Shown piece after piece: positions 16,687 through 24,876 of a stretch of 64,000 bases of DNA. Where the stretch lies: the NCBI RefSeq assembly GCF_900142705.1, contig NZ_FRBV01000002.1, positions 310,001 to 374,000 on the forward strand, given 5' to 3'. The stretch comes from Nitrosospira sp. Nsp11. GTDB taxonomy: Bacteria > Pseudomonadota > Gammaproteobacteria > Burkholderiales > Nitrosomonadaceae. A program made the position numbers and the translations under genes. A model generated the notes under the pieces. That model was not told the DNA's origin and searched no databases. It worked only from the letters and a program-made list of their open reading frames with translations. Within the stretch, counting starts at the first letter, position 1; each line of letters starts with the position of its first letter.

Positions 16687-17685
16687 TTACAGGCTGGCCT
16701 CACGCTTGAGCAATTCATCGATCTTGAGCCCCACTTCCGATTGGCCGTTAAATACCGTGCCAAGCTTCTTCTTGTTCAGGTGCTCTAGATTAGTGGCGTA
16801 AGCTTGTGCTGGCAGCGGAAAGTATTTAACTTCGCTTACCAAAGCCGGTCCTTTTTTCATATAGAACTCCACAAACTCCTTGACTCCGGGTTTTTCCGCC
16901 GCCTTGATATTCACGTAAATAAAAATCGGGCGTGATAATGGTTGGTAGCTTCCATCCTCCACCGTTTTTATGGATGGGGTAATACCGCCTTTATCTCCAT
17001 CAACAGCGAGCGCTTTAACCTTTTTCTGATTTTCGAAGTAGTAAGCGAAGCCAAAAAACCCCAGCCCGTTTTTATCGCTCGCCACCCCCTGTACCAGCAC
17101 GTTGTCATCTTCGGAAGCGGTGAAATCGCCCCGACTCGATTTGGCCTTTCCGACGATGGCTTCAGTAAAGTAGTCAAAGGTACCAGAGTCCGCTCCTGGA
17201 CCGTAAAGCTTTATTGGCTCATCAGGCCATGCCGGGTTTACTTGATTCCATTTGGTTATTTTTCCCTGCGCGTCGGGCTCCCAAATCTTCTTTAATTCTG
17301 CGACGGTAATAACTTTAACCCAATCATTTCTTGGATTCACCACAACCGTCAACGCATCGTACGCCACTGGCATTTCAACGTATTGCACCCCGGCAGCTTT
17401 ACAATTGTCCATTTCTTTTTTCGAGATGGGGCGCGAAGCGTTGGCGATATCTATTTCACCGCGGCAAAATTTCTTGAAGCCACCACCCGTGCCTGAAATA
17501 CCAACTGTGACTTTAACGGCACCATTCTTTGCTATCTGAAAATCTTCCGCCACTGCTTCGGTAATGGGATAAACAGTGCTGGAACCGTCAATTTTTACAA
17601 TTGGATCAGCATTCACAATACTGACACCTCCAAGCAGCGCACCCAATACCACTACTACTATCTCAATATCCCGCAATTTCAGCAT
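16687..17685 (-). CDS. pstS: periplasmic phosphate-binding protein PstS
   Basis: About 332 residues from ATG 17685, which follows a GGAGA ribosome site; the frame is open 14 codons further but the signal peptide then would not be terminal. The signal ([20 protein letters not shown]) is followed by the PstS ligand region [14 protein letters not shown], the [20 protein letters not shown] loop, SRPI, and [12 protein letters not shown]. It delivers phosphate to the PstCAB transporter; no pstC, A or B gene is in this window. It resembles the SphX-type subgroup. It is transcribed in the same direction as the porin 800 bases downstream, and both probably belong to the phosphate regulon. Confidence 0.9.
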   Translation of the reverse strand: MLKLRDIEIVVVVLGALLGGVSIVNADPIVKIDGSSTVYPITEAVAEDFQIAKNGAVKVTVGISGTGGGFKKFCRGEIDIANASRPISKKEMDNCKAAGVQYVEMPVAYDALTVVVNPRNDWVKVITVAELKKIWEPDAQGKITKWNQVNPAWPDEPIKLYGPGADSGTFDYFTEAIVGKAKSSRGDFTASEDDNVLVQGVASDKNGLGFFGFAYYFENQKKVKALAVDGDKGGITPSIKTVEDGSYQPLSRPIFIYVNIKAAEKPGVKEFVEFYMKKGPALVSEVKYFPLPAQAYATNLEHLNKKKLGTVFNGQSEVGLKIDELLKREASL

Positions 17686-18148
17686 TTCATTCTCCGCAAG
17701 ATGGATCAGGAACCGCTTTCGTGACATCCCTGGCTATTAACTCAAGCCCCGTTGGTAACCAGGTCAGCGCCCCTGCATTAATTTATTGGTATAAGTATTT
17801 TTGCCTTGGTGCTTTTGGACCATTACGAAAATAGAAGAGGGTTTAACGCAACTCTGATATTTTCATCTGGTTATTCTCGTCTTCTTTAAGGGAAGACAAT
17901 TGGGAGAGTACTGTCCGGTCATGTCGATATCATTTCGGTTTTGTGTCTGTTTTATGACGCTGCGGATTGGCTATAAACGAGAGGCGGAGTGATGGAGGCG
18001 ATCACAGGAGAGTTCAAGCCGGCACGGCCGAAGATGCAGAGGCAATGAAAGGTGATGATGGGTCTTGATAACTTGTGGTTTTGTTCCTATCTCCTGAACT
18101 GAAGGACAGACTTGCCCTTACCGTGATCGAAAACCGATTTTTCTATTC
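17686..18148. other. intergenic stretch upstream of pstS
   Basis: About 460 bases with no gene. A weak PHO-like half (CTGACCTGGTTACC on the minus strand, near 17753-17766) is present, but the second half does not fit, so no PHO box is claimed. Promoter boxes were not resolved. Confidence 0.35.
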
Positions 18149-19390
18149 TCAATCCGGCGGAACATTCAGGCGCCTGAAGGATATTAGCAAGGCCAGATCA
18201 TAGGCGATCTTCAAAGCTCCACAAGCAATCAAAGGTGCACTCAGCAGCCCGCTGGCCAGCAAAGCGCCGGTCAAGGTTGGGCTCGCGATCGAAGCAAGGC
18301 TGCGGGATACCGCGGTGAAGCTTGCAGCGGCGGTGCGCTCAGCCGGGGTAACAACAGCCATTACATAGGCAGTACGTGTCGGCACATCCATCTGCGATAA
18401 TGCACTCCGTACGAGCAGCAGAGCGAGTGCGACCTCGAGATTGGGGGCAATTGCAGCAAAAATGAGGCACACGTTAGCAGGGATGTGAGTGAAGACCATC
18501 GTGTTGAGCAGCCCGATCCTGCGCGCGATGACTGGTGCAGCAAGCTGGGATCCGGCAGACAAGAGCCCGGCGCAGAAGAAGAATGTACCGGCCTGTCCGA
18601 GCGACAATCCAAACCGCGCAAAGAGCCAAAGCGTCAGCAGCGAGTTTCCCAACAATCCCCCAGCAAACGCATCAATGCTGAATAACATGGCAAGCTTGAA
18701 CACAATGCTGCGTGATGGCCCCAGCGGCTGTTGTAGCGGGGCAGTCTGGATCTCGATCGCCGGGAGAGTTCGATAGAGCAGCCAGACTGATCCGCCGAGT
18801 AGACCATACAGCACGAACATTGCGCGCAGGCCATCAATTAAGGAAAGGCCGGACCATGGCGCGAGCCAGGATGGGATGCCGGCGGCTAACGCGCCAACAG
18901 CGGCGCTCAGTGAGCCAATAAGCGAATAACGAGCGAACAGCGTGGTTCTTGCGTTGCCGCTAGCCGCCTGCGCCAGGCGGGCATGCTCCAACGGCAAAAA
19001 TACGCTTACATCGGCTGAACCCGGATTAAGGGTTCCTACGAATGCGACAACAAATAGAGGCCAAAACGATGAAACGCTCGCGAAGCTAAAGCCGGTAATT
19101 GCCATTAACAAGGCAGCGAACAGCAGCAGCCAACGAGTTGTCCATCTGTAGCCAATCGCACCGAGCCCCAGCATCGCCAAAGCTGATCCGGCTAACGTTG
19201 CTGTATTTAAAAAGCCTACGTCCAGCTGATCAAATCCCAACGCCAGCAGATAAGCGGGCAAAAGGACAGCAACATAGCCATCGCCAAAGGCGCGCAGCGC
19301 GCGAGCTGCCAGTAATGGAAAAGCTGTTTCAGCTACTCCCGCGGGCATGAGCAAACGGGTAAGTATCCTGTGCCCCACGCCCGCTTTCAC
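18149..19390 (-). CDS. MFS transporter
   Basis: A 413-residue protein with about 12 hydrophobic helices in two halves, as in the major facilitator superfamily. The loop between helices 2 and 3 reads GAIGYRWTTRW, and the start of the second half reads SIDAFAGGLLGNSLLTLW. Arginine-rich loops mark the cytoplasmic side. The arrangement resembles drug or sugar efflux carriers of the bacterial MFS, but the substrate cannot be named. It stands alone between pstS and the sulfate-type binding protein. Confidence 0.8.
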   Translation of the reverse strand: MKAGVGHRILTRLLMPAGVAETAFPLLAARALRAFGDGYVAVLLPAYLLALGFDQLDVGFLNTATLAGSALAMLGLGAIGYRWTTRWLLLFAALLMAITGFSFASVSSFWPLFVVAFVGTLNPGSADVSVFLPLEHARLAQAASGNARTTLFARYSLIGSLSAAVGALAAGIPSWLAPWSGLSLIDGLRAMFVLYGLLGGSVWLLYRTLPAIEIQTAPLQQPLGPSRSIVFKLAMLFSIDAFAGGLLGNSLLTLWLFARFGLSLGQAGTFFFCAGLLSAGSQLAAPVIARRIGLLNTMVFTHIPANVCLIFAAIAPNLEVALALLLVRSALSQMDVPTRTAYVMAVVTPAERTAAASFTAVSRSLASIASPTLTGALLASGLLSAPLIACGALKIAYDLALLISFRRLNVPPD

Positions 19391-19702
19391 TAATTTGCTC
19401 CTCCATCTGTGATCTATCTATAAGGTAATGCCGATTTTGTCACTGAGGATTATTCGGCGTTACATTGTGCATCAAATGCCTTTTCCTTTTTAATGGTTTT
19501 GCCAGCTGATGCTGATACTCAACACCCTGGCGTGCGAAAACCCTTTATTGCAATCGATAATATGATCATCTGAATAGATGTATTCGGCTGGGGGTACACC
19601 GAAGCCTGACGTGATGTGGACCGCTTACAATGAGGTGGGCACATTCGCTATTCGGTGACGCTCGACCTGATGCTTATGTGGTTGTGGATCGGGGAATTGC
19701 CG
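19391..19702. other. intergenic stretch
   Basis: About 310 bases with no frame of coding character on either strand. It should hold the MFS gene promoter and the 3' end of the binding-protein transcript, but no terminator hairpin stands out. Confidence 0.35.
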
Positions 19703-20845
19703 CTAATTAAGTCCCCAATTATTTTGGAGGACGAGTAAATTATCCATCGCGCTTATCTGTGAAGCGGCATCGATAGCGCCATTCATAGCGACAGAATCCG
19801 AAACATCACCGGTGATCTGGTCAAAAACACCGCCCTTGGCAAAATGTATTTTCTGGGCCTTCTGCCAGCCGCCGGACACCTCGTCAACAGTAAACAGCTC
19901 AAGGTGGGGAAAACGGTCTTCGTACCTGGCGGCCACGGACCGATCGCGGGGACGGTAATAGTGCTTGGCGGCGATATGCTGTGCCTGGGGTGTATATAGA
20001 TATTCGATGTATGAAGCCGCTAGACCGCGCGCGCCTTTCCCATGTGCGACCCCATGTGCAACCGGGTCCACTACGCTAATAACGGGTTCAGCAACTATTG
20101 ACCTAGACGGGGTAACGATTTCAAACTTATCGTTTCCGTTATTCTGAACGATCCGGTGCGCTTCATTTTCCCATGTGAGGAGTACATCGCCTATGTTGAG
20201 CAAGACAAAGGCAGTAGTGGAGCTTTCCGGCTTTTCATCCTTATAATCCACCGCCCTGGCGTTGGCAAACAATTGGCTGACAAACTCACGGGCGGTTTGT
20301 TCACTGCCGCCTGATTGCCTGATTGCATATCCCCAGGCCGCCAGATAATTCCAGCGGCCGCTTTCAGAGCGCTTTGGGTTCGGGCTAACTACTTTTATAT
20401 CAGGGCGCACGAGATCGCTCCAGTCCTGCAGTTCCTTTGGGTTGCCTTTCCGTACGAGAAACACGATGGTTGAGGTATAGGCTGAAGGATAAGGGCCAGT
20501 CTGAAAATCCTGCGCTAAAAGCCCGCGGGGGCCTGGTGCAATAAGTCGTTCCTTATCATCCAGCTTGTCTTCATCGTAGAACAGCGCGAGGGCTGGAATA
20601 TCAAGTCCATCGACCGTAATATGCACCGGCTTCCCCGACTTGCTCCGCGCCTGCTCAACCTCGATATCCAGGCCCGTTCGGGTTTTCCAATGAGAGGCGA
20701 ACGCAACATTCAAATCCTCATGTAACCGCCCTGCGGGGCCGGGTGCAGGACGACCGGGAAAATTATTCAGGGTGGCGTAGGCAGCGCCCAGGCTCACCAG
20801 CACTATAAATATACCAACAGCAAAATGAGAAGTATTGAGACTCAT
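19703..20845 (-). CDS. sulfate/thiosulfate-type periplasmic binding protein, divergent
   Basis: A 380-residue exported protein (signal MSLNTSHFAVGIFIVLVSLG, cut near AYA). It has the Sbp/CysP pattern: FASHWKTRTGLDIEVEQ, SKSGKPVHITVDGLD, a long GPYPSAYTSTIVFLVRKGNP, PNPKRSESGRWNYLAAWGYA, DVLLTWENEAHRI and a final FDQITG. The usual N-terminal NVSYDPTREL segment is missing, and the SGG(S)GKQ loop is changed to SKSGKP, so ligand choice may differ from sulfate. The C-terminus is extended by about 35 residues. No cysTWA genes accompany it. Role as the binding part of an oxyanion ABC importer is inferred. Confidence 0.75.
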   Translation of the reverse strand: MSLNTSHFAVGIFIVLVSLGAAYATLNNFPGRPAPGPAGRLHEDLNVAFASHWKTRTGLDIEVEQARSKSGKPVHITVDGLDIPALALFYDEDKLDDKERLIAPGPRGLLAQDFQTGPYPSAYTSTIVFLVRKGNPKELQDWSDLVRPDIKVVSPNPKRSESGRWNYLAAWGYAIRQSGGSEQTAREFVSQLFANARAVDYKDEKPESSTTAFVLLNIGDVLLTWENEAHRIVQNNGNDKFEIVTPSRSIVAEPVISVVDPVAHGVAHGKGARGLAASYIEYLYTPQAQHIAAKHYYRPRDRSVAARYEDRFPHLELFTVDEVSGGWQKAQKIHFAKGGVFDQITGDVSDSVAMNGAIDAASQISAMDNLLVLQNNWGLN

Positions 20846-20879
20846 CTTTCATTTCCTCCAGTTGCCCACCAGCCTTGCT

Positions 20880-21122
20880 CTAAGCAACCAATAAGGTGGG
20901 GGAGTTGCGATCAGCGTTAATGGGGGCTATCCCGACGCTGGGCCCTGTACTATTTTTCCAGAGCACTACCGATTCAGGAAAACCGACAAGCTCTTCCTCG
21001 TGCACATAGGGGGATAAAGAACCATAGGTTCCTTGCGGATCGTATGGCAGGTTGGAAATAACGTTATTCATGCGCTCGATATAGCCCTCTTGAGTCCGTA
21101 CATACACCGCGTATTCAAACAT
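20880..21122 (-). CDS. 80-residue hypothetical protein, paralogue of the protein at 13409-13636
   Basis: The ATG at 21122 follows a GGGAGT ribosome site; a longer frame to 21155 is open but would precede that site. The core YAVYVRT, NLPYD, HEEELVGFPESVVLWKN and GPSVGIA matches the protein at 13409 along its length, with an insertion of about five residues in the middle. It sits 34 bases upstream of the divergent binding-protein gene on the same strand and might be co-transcribed with it. No signal peptide; function unknown. Confidence 0.65.
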   Translation of the reverse strand: MFEYAVYVRTQEGYIERMNNVISNLPYDPQGTYGSLSPYVHEEELVGFPESVVLWKNSTGPSVGIAPINADRNSPTLLVA

Positions 21123-21704
21123 GGTCACTCCCTTAATAAGATTCGGTTTGCGCATCTTACTGTGGGTTTGTTACAGTATTTTTAAGGGGACTATCCACGG
21201 CTTTGGGGGGCTACTCACAAGAGGAGGGGATCTGCAAGAGGACAGCAAAAAGCACAAAATAAAGGTCAAGTAATATATGACCGTTGTACAAATAGTACTT
21301 TCTGCTTTTCCCCCTGTTACAAATCTCCATAAAATGACCGTTTTTCGGTGAGCGTGAAAAACGGATCGGCTAGATCCATTTCTGGCTGAAAACATCTCCT
21401 GAAACTATCTCTTGAAATTAACTCTCGGAAAGCGAACGCAAAATCGAGTTTCGGAGAGAAATTGAAAATGAAAATTGGATACGCCGGGATAGAACACGAG
21501 CATTAAATTAGCTTAAAAACTATGGCCCTTTACATGTACTACCAACATTCGATTTGATGAATTAGCTTGTAGGAAGGCGTTTGCGAGTGCTATGGTGTGG
21601 TAAAGAAGGAGTTTGACCGCTTATTCCATGATGCACGGGAGTACGAGCACAGCCGGTTTACCAAGGGCATCATTGCTGCGACCGATAAGAAGCGCGGCAA
21701 TAAC
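21123..21704. other. intergenic stretch
   Basis: A gap of 580 bases. Nothing convincing is coded. A plus-strand frame from 21597 begins KKEFDRLFHDAREYEHSRF, which looks like a protein fragment, but it runs through the csbD terminator and then antisense to csbD, so at most its first 35 residues are a relic. Confidence 0.35.
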
Positions 21705-21726
21705 AAAAAAACCCGCCGAAGCGGGT
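21705..21726 (-). terminator. rho-independent terminator downstream of csbD
   Basis: On the minus strand ACCCGC-TTCG-GCGGGT forms a stem (21711-21726) followed by seven T. It lies 27 bases after the csbD stop. Confidence 0.8.
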
Positions 21727-21753
21727 TAGAGCAGGAATGCTGGGCTGCGGAGC

Positions 21754-21938
21754 TTAAAGCCCGTCCGCTGCGTCCTTTACCGCGTCCTTGGCGTCTCCAT
21801 ATTTCTTTTGGGCTTTGCCGGAAACTTGTTTGCCGAGGCCTTTGGCTTCATGCTCTTTACTTCCTACGCCCTGCCGGCCTCTTCCCGGACTTTTCCTGCG
21901 ATGTCTTTCGCGGTTCCTTTCACTTGATCTTTATTCAT
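21754..21938 (-). pseudogene. CsbD-family stress protein, frameshifted
   Basis: From ATG 21938 the frame reads MNKDQVKGTAKDIAGKVREE, the standard CsbD start, but meets TAG after AGRA. Removing one G in the GCAGGGCGTAGG run restores VGSKEHEAKGLGKQVSGKAQ and KKYGDAKDAVKDAADGL to the stop at 21754. The span is 185 bases, one short of a multiple of three. Apart from this single shift the gene is complete, with a good terminator, so it is either recently broken or a sequencing error. CsbD-like proteins are small, soluble and stress-induced; their role is unclear. Confidence 0.8.
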
Positions 21939-22060
21939 GATCGATCTCCGGTTAAAAGCTTACGTCTGAATCGCCGTTACCAGTTGCTACTGAAACAGCA
22001 TTGGAAATCAGATCAATCTCTTTTAATGGCTGATACTGTTCGGTGTATCACATTCGAGAC

Positions 22061-22867
22061 CTAAACAGAAACGGTAGCGTTCCCCTGCTGGCTTTTGACC
22101 TGATTTGATTGATCTTTAACACGATCGAACAAGGTATAACCCGCCTTTGTGTTTTTTGCGCGATACATGGCAGCATCAGCGTTCGCCACCAATTCCAAGC
22201 TGGTCTCTCCATCATTTGGATATAGAGCAATACCGATGCTCGGTTCCACAATTAGCGTCAGATCACCAATTATTACGGGTTGCGCAACACGCTCGAACAT
22301 CTCTTCTGCAACTTTTTGAATACTCTCAAGGTCTTGCGGATTGACCAACAGATAAAGAAACTCATCGCCGCCATAGCGGCAAAGAGTATCCTCAAGACGG
22401 ACGCGCCCTTGCATACGTTGCGCTACTGCCTGTAGTACTTCGTCACCGATGACATGCCCGTAGGTGTCGTTAATCAGCTTGAAGCGATCGAGATCGATAA
22501 ACATCACCGCCAAAACCCAATCGTTCCGTCTAGCCAGAGCAATTGCCTGCTCAATGCGAACGTTGAATAACTCCCGATTGGGTATACCTGTCGCGGCATC
22601 GGGTAACGAACGTTGTTTTGCTTTCTCCATTGCCTGATTCGCGCGCGCCAATATGTCTTCAGTATCGGACAAGGTGCGTTCCGCTACAGTCAGCTTTTCC
22701 GTAATTTCCCTAAGTTTGGAGTCGCGCTTGTTGTGGTAGTCAATTTCTTGTTCCAGGGTTTTATTGACTTCATCAAGCTTGATAGCGCAGTCCTGCACCT
22801 GATTTTCCACGCGTTCGCTTTGTACTAGTGCTTTTTTTCGCTGCCGCAGAGTAATGCCTGCCTTCAT
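22061..22867 (-). CDS. GGDEF diguanylate cyclase with coiled-coil N-terminus
   Basis: A 268-residue soluble protein. Residues 15-85 form a coiled coil, and residues 90-255 a GGDEF domain with PNRELFNVRIEQA, MFIDLDRFKLINDTYGH, the intact active site YGGDEF (GGDEF 166-170) and an RxxD inhibitory site (157-160) at the normal spacing. It should make cyclic di-GMP with feedback control. In the same frame, codons upstream of the chosen ATG read V-L-T-A-S-S-K-D before a stop, text that I recall from N-termini of similar proteins, so the gene may have lost its original start when the adjacent direct repeat was formed. No sensor domain other than the coiled coil is visible. Confidence 0.8.
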   Translation of the reverse strand: MKAGITLRQRKKALVQSERVENQVQDCAIKLDEVNKTLEQEIDYHNKRDSKLREITEKLTVAERTLSDTEDILARANQAMEKAKQRSLPDAATGIPNRELFNVRIEQAIALARRNDWVLAVMFIDLDRFKLINDTYGHVIGDEVLQAVAQRMQGRVRLEDTLCRYGGDEFLYLLVNPQDLESIQKVAEEMFERVAQPVIIGDLTLIVEPSIGIALYPNDGETSLELVANADAAMYRAKNTKAGYTLFDRVKDQSNQVKSQQGNATVSV

Positions 22868-22870
22868 ATC

Positions 22871-22890
22871 TTTACTGCTGGCAGTGAGGA
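22871..22890 (+). repeat. 20-bp direct repeat, left copy
   Basis: TTTACTGCTGGCAGTGAGGA occurs here and at 24049-24068 in the same orientation. Both copies lie in resolvase coding sequence (FTAGSED). Beyond the exact match the copies differ mainly at third codon positions, so they come from two related resolvase genes rather than from one duplicated target site. Confidence 0.8.
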
Positions 22891-23152
22891 CCCACGTTCA
22901 ACCCTGATGTTTACCATGCTAAGTGCCTTCACACAGTTTGAGCGATCTCTCATCAAGGAGAGGCAGCGTGAAGGCATCGCCCTGGCAAAAGCCAAAGGAA
23001 CAGTCTACAAGGGGAGGAAACCAGCGCTCAATACAGAGAGGATTGCTCAGCTACGCGAGCAGGCTGCAACTGGGGCTAACCGGACAAAACTGGCAAAGAA
23101 GTTTGGCATAAGCAGGGAGACTCTTTACCAGTACATTCGATTGCAGAGGTAG
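22871..23152 (+). pseudogene. serine resolvase, C-terminal piece
   Basis: The frame reads FTAGSEDPRSTLMFTMLSAF, TQFERSLIKERQREGIALAKAKG, YKGRKPAL and a terminal helix-turn-helix (RTKLAKKFGISRETLYQYI). This is the E-helix and DNA-binding part of a Tn3/Hin-type serine recombinase. The catalytic serine and the N-terminal 80 or so residues are absent. The missing middle part lies 1.1 kb to the right (23946-24080) in the same orientation, so the halves are in reversed order. The first 20 bases form the left copy of a direct repeat. Confidence 0.8.
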
Positions 23153-23308
23153 CATTGGTGCCGCGACATAAATCCGTCACCCATAGCAATGGCCATACTG
23201 TGTTGCTGCACTCCTGGAGCAATGGCAGATTCCATAGTCGTTCTTTCTGGCATTAGCGGAGGCCTTGGTGTAAACGCTGGATAGTATTACTAACGAGTGG
23301 TTCTGCTA

Positions 23309-23520
23309 GTGATTAAGACTGCTGCTGATCTTCTGAAAGCGTTCACAGATGCGAAACGCGCAAAGCTTGATGGGGAAGAACTGACCCATGGCCCAACAAT
23401 CGACGCAATGTATGAAGGCCTAACAAAGGAAATGTTGATCGAAGTCTTCCCGAAGAGCTAGGACTCCGTGTCGTGCCTGGATTCGCATATTTCAACGGCG
23501 AACTTAGTGGCGAGCTCAGT
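23309..23520 (+). pseudogene. DUF6602-like protein, N-terminal piece with frameshift
   Basis: From GTG 23309 the text ADLLKAFTDAKRAKLDGEEL, THGPTIDAMYEGLTKEML ends at a stop at 23459-23461; one frame over it continues EELGLRVVPGFAYFNGELSG. This matches my memory of DUF6602 proteins, which start with a short helix, GPTIGxMYEGLT and LGLRVVxGF. Such proteins are about 250 residues; here the gene ends within 75 and runs into the opposing DUF768 gene. The family name is recalled, not checked. Confidence 0.5.
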
Positions 23521-23797
23521 CGCCATCTTCATTCTCCCGCGCAAGTTGCGACTTGAGATGATAGGCATCGATGTCAAAGTCTCTGCTGTCCGAGACCGCG
23601 GCCAGTACCAGGGGCGTAACGCGCTCGCGCTCCTCCTCGGTTTCGAAGTTTGTGAAGTTGGCCGCAGCTGCCTCGGCGAACAGTTTCTCCGACAGCCGCT
23701 TTGCCTTTACTTCATGACTCTCTATGTCGGAATTGGCGCCTGGAGGGATGTTTTCCTCGATCCATGTGTCGACCCACCTCAGGAAGCGATTGCTCAT
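23516..23797 (-). CDS. DUF768-like small protein
   Basis: A 93-residue soluble acidic protein starting FLRWVDTWIEENIP, then AKRLSEKLFAEAAAANF and a helical end. The N-terminal F-x-WV-WI-E-N-IP pattern followed by a helix rich in Ala resembles DUF768, a family known mostly from rhizobia and mobile regions. It has a full-length appearance and an intact start. Upstream (23854-23889) TTTTACCC and GGGTAAAA form an inverted repeat that could be an operator, and the same words occur upstream of the truncated integrase at 24050-24535. Confidence 0.55.
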   Translation of the reverse strand: MSNRFLRWVDTWIEENIPPGANSDIESHEVKAKRLSEKLFAEAAAANFTNFETEEERERVTPLVLAAVSDSRDFDIDAYHLKSQLARENEDGD

Positions 23798-23863
23798 GAC
23801 TGCCCACCCATCTTTTGCGTTGAGTTTGGCGCCGGTCGCCCCTCATGGGAGCATTTTACCCAT

Positions 23864-23945
23864 GATAAAATAGGTTATCAAGGGTAAAAGCTAGTAGTAA
23901 TTTTCCGGGATTTTTCGATCGTGTGATTATTGATAACCTTTTATC
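23864..23945. repeat. separated inverted repeat next to the resolvase piece
   Basis: AGGTTATCAA (23872-23881) is the exact reverse complement of TTGATAACCT (23930-23939), and the match continues outward with a 2-base gap (GATAAAAT against TTTTATC). The spacing of 48 bases directly before the resolvase piece suggests a res-like recombinase site or a transposon end. Confidence 0.5.
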
Positions 23946-24080
23946 GATAATACATTGCACATGAGTTAACGTCGAGGACATGCTCAGGCTTGTTAGGGAA
24001 ATGAATGACCGGGGAGTATCGGTTGACTTCATCAACGAAAATATGAGTTTTACTGCTGGCAGTGAGGATCCGCGTTCCAC
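23946..24080 (+). pseudogene. serine resolvase, middle piece
   Basis: The text DNTLHMS, then after a small deletion NVEDMLRLVREMNDRGVSVD, FINENMSFTAGSEDPRST matches the part of serine recombinases between the catalytic region and the E-helix. The deletion falls in the conserved (H)S-x-DRLARN segment. The frame breaks off at about 24080, where the truncated integrase starts on the other strand. Joined to the piece at 22871 through the shared repeat, it would give a nearly continuous resolvase. Confidence 0.75.
24049..24068 (+). repeat. 20-bp direct repeat, right copy
   Basis: Exact copy of 22871-22890. It overlaps the stop and last codons of the truncated integrase on the opposite strand, so that gene ends in resolvase antisense (ADPHCQQ). 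Confidence 0.8.
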
Positions 24081-24535
24081 CGCACCACGAGGGCACTCAC
24101 ATCCTTGATCGAAAGGTTGCCGAAACGCGCGTATACGTTGACACTGAATGTTTCTTCTATTTTTCTATGGGTCGACGGCGCCAGCGTGCGCTGCTTGATA
24201 TTGAGCCACTGCTCGGCGACGCACCTGAAGGTATTGGTCGCGGAAGTGGCTTTTTTCGCATTCTGTATTCGCTTGTTTTGGACCGGATCTATGCCATCAG
24301 CCACCAGTTGGCATGCAGCCTTCGCTGCTGCCCTGGCATCGGCTAGGCCCATCGTGGGATAAACGCCCAGTTGCAGCGTTTTTTCCTTGCCGTGAAGCGT
24401 GTAACGATGCTGGAAGTATTTGGAGCCGTTGGGGTGCAACAGCAGGTTCAGGCCTTTTCCATCGCGTAACTTGCGCGGCTTGTCCCCTGGCTTTGCGTTG
24501 CGTACTTCAATTGCGGATAGGAGCTCTGAGGCCAT
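24050..24535 (-). pseudogene. P4-type tyrosine integrase, N-terminal half only
   Basis: The N-terminal arm-binding domain typical of P4-like integrases is complete: LSAIEVRNAKPGDKPRKLRD, GKGLNLLLHPNGSKYFQHRY, LQLGVYPTMGLADARAAA. The core-binding domain begins (VAEQWLNIKQRTLAPSTHRK) but stops at about residue 152, and the last residues are antisense of the resolvase piece. The entire catalytic domain (R-H-R-Y residues) is missing, so it cannot recombine. It lies on the 3' side of tRNA-Leu in the same orientation, the usual place for a P4-type element using the tRNA 3' end. Confidence 0.85.
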
Positions 24536-24536
24536 G

Positions 24537-24586
24537 ACGGGTAAAATATTCTCCGGGTAAATTATTTACCCGTCTTTTTACCCGGA
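24537..24586. repeat. nested GGGTAAA inverted repeats
   Basis: ACGGGTAAAATA (24537-24548) faces TATTTACCCGT (24563-24573), and CCGGGTAAA (24553-24561) faces TTTTTACCCGG (24576-24586). They sit directly before the integrase start, as operator or arm sites would. Confidence 0.55.
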
Positions 24587-24686
24587 AGTCAACGGAGGCA
24601 AGAGGATGTCTCTGGACGCTAATTAACAAAATATTCTTGTTTATTAACGACTTTTGGACTTATTAGGACTGCTTTGGACTACGCTT

Positions 24687-24775
24687 TGGTGCCCGGAGCC
24701 GGAATCGAACCGGCATGGGCGATTAAGCCCGAGGGATTTTAAGTCCCTTGTGTCTACCAATTTCACCATCCGGGC
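24687..24775 (-). tRNA. tRNA-Leu (anticodon UAA)
   Basis: On the minus strand the gene starts GCCCGGATGGTG at 24775 and ends CTCCGGGCACCA at 24687, with the CCA encoded. The acceptor stem GCCCGGA/TCCGGGC pairs fully. The anticodon stem-loop is AGGGACTTAAAATCCCT with TAA, a long variable arm is present, and the T arm has GGTTCGATTCC. The 89 bases fit a class II tRNA. It lies between the P4-type integrase relic (3' side) and the active-looking phage integrase (5' side). Confidence 0.95.
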
Positions 24776-24796
24776 ACGTTGATTTCAATAACTTTT

Positions 24797-24815
24797 TTAC
24801 GTCAGGTTACGTCAG
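24797..24815. repeat. tandem 10-bp repeat between tRNA and integrase
   Basis: TTACGTCAG occurs at 24797-24805 and again at 24807-24815, one helical turn apart. This fits arm-type sites for integrase or excisionase in an attachment region. Confidence 0.5.
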
Positions 24816-24876
24816 TTTTGCCCATGTTTTACCAGCAAGGTTGGTACAAAAACTGGGCAATGATAAAAGCATAATG

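Noticed and set aside
17753-17766. possible PHO box before pstS
   Set aside because: Only one half resembles the consensus and the second repeat at the required distance does not.
22871-24068. target-site duplication of a simple transposon
   Set aside because: The 20-bp repeats lie inside resolvase coding sequence with third-position divergence just outside, so homologous genes explain them better than a duplicated target.
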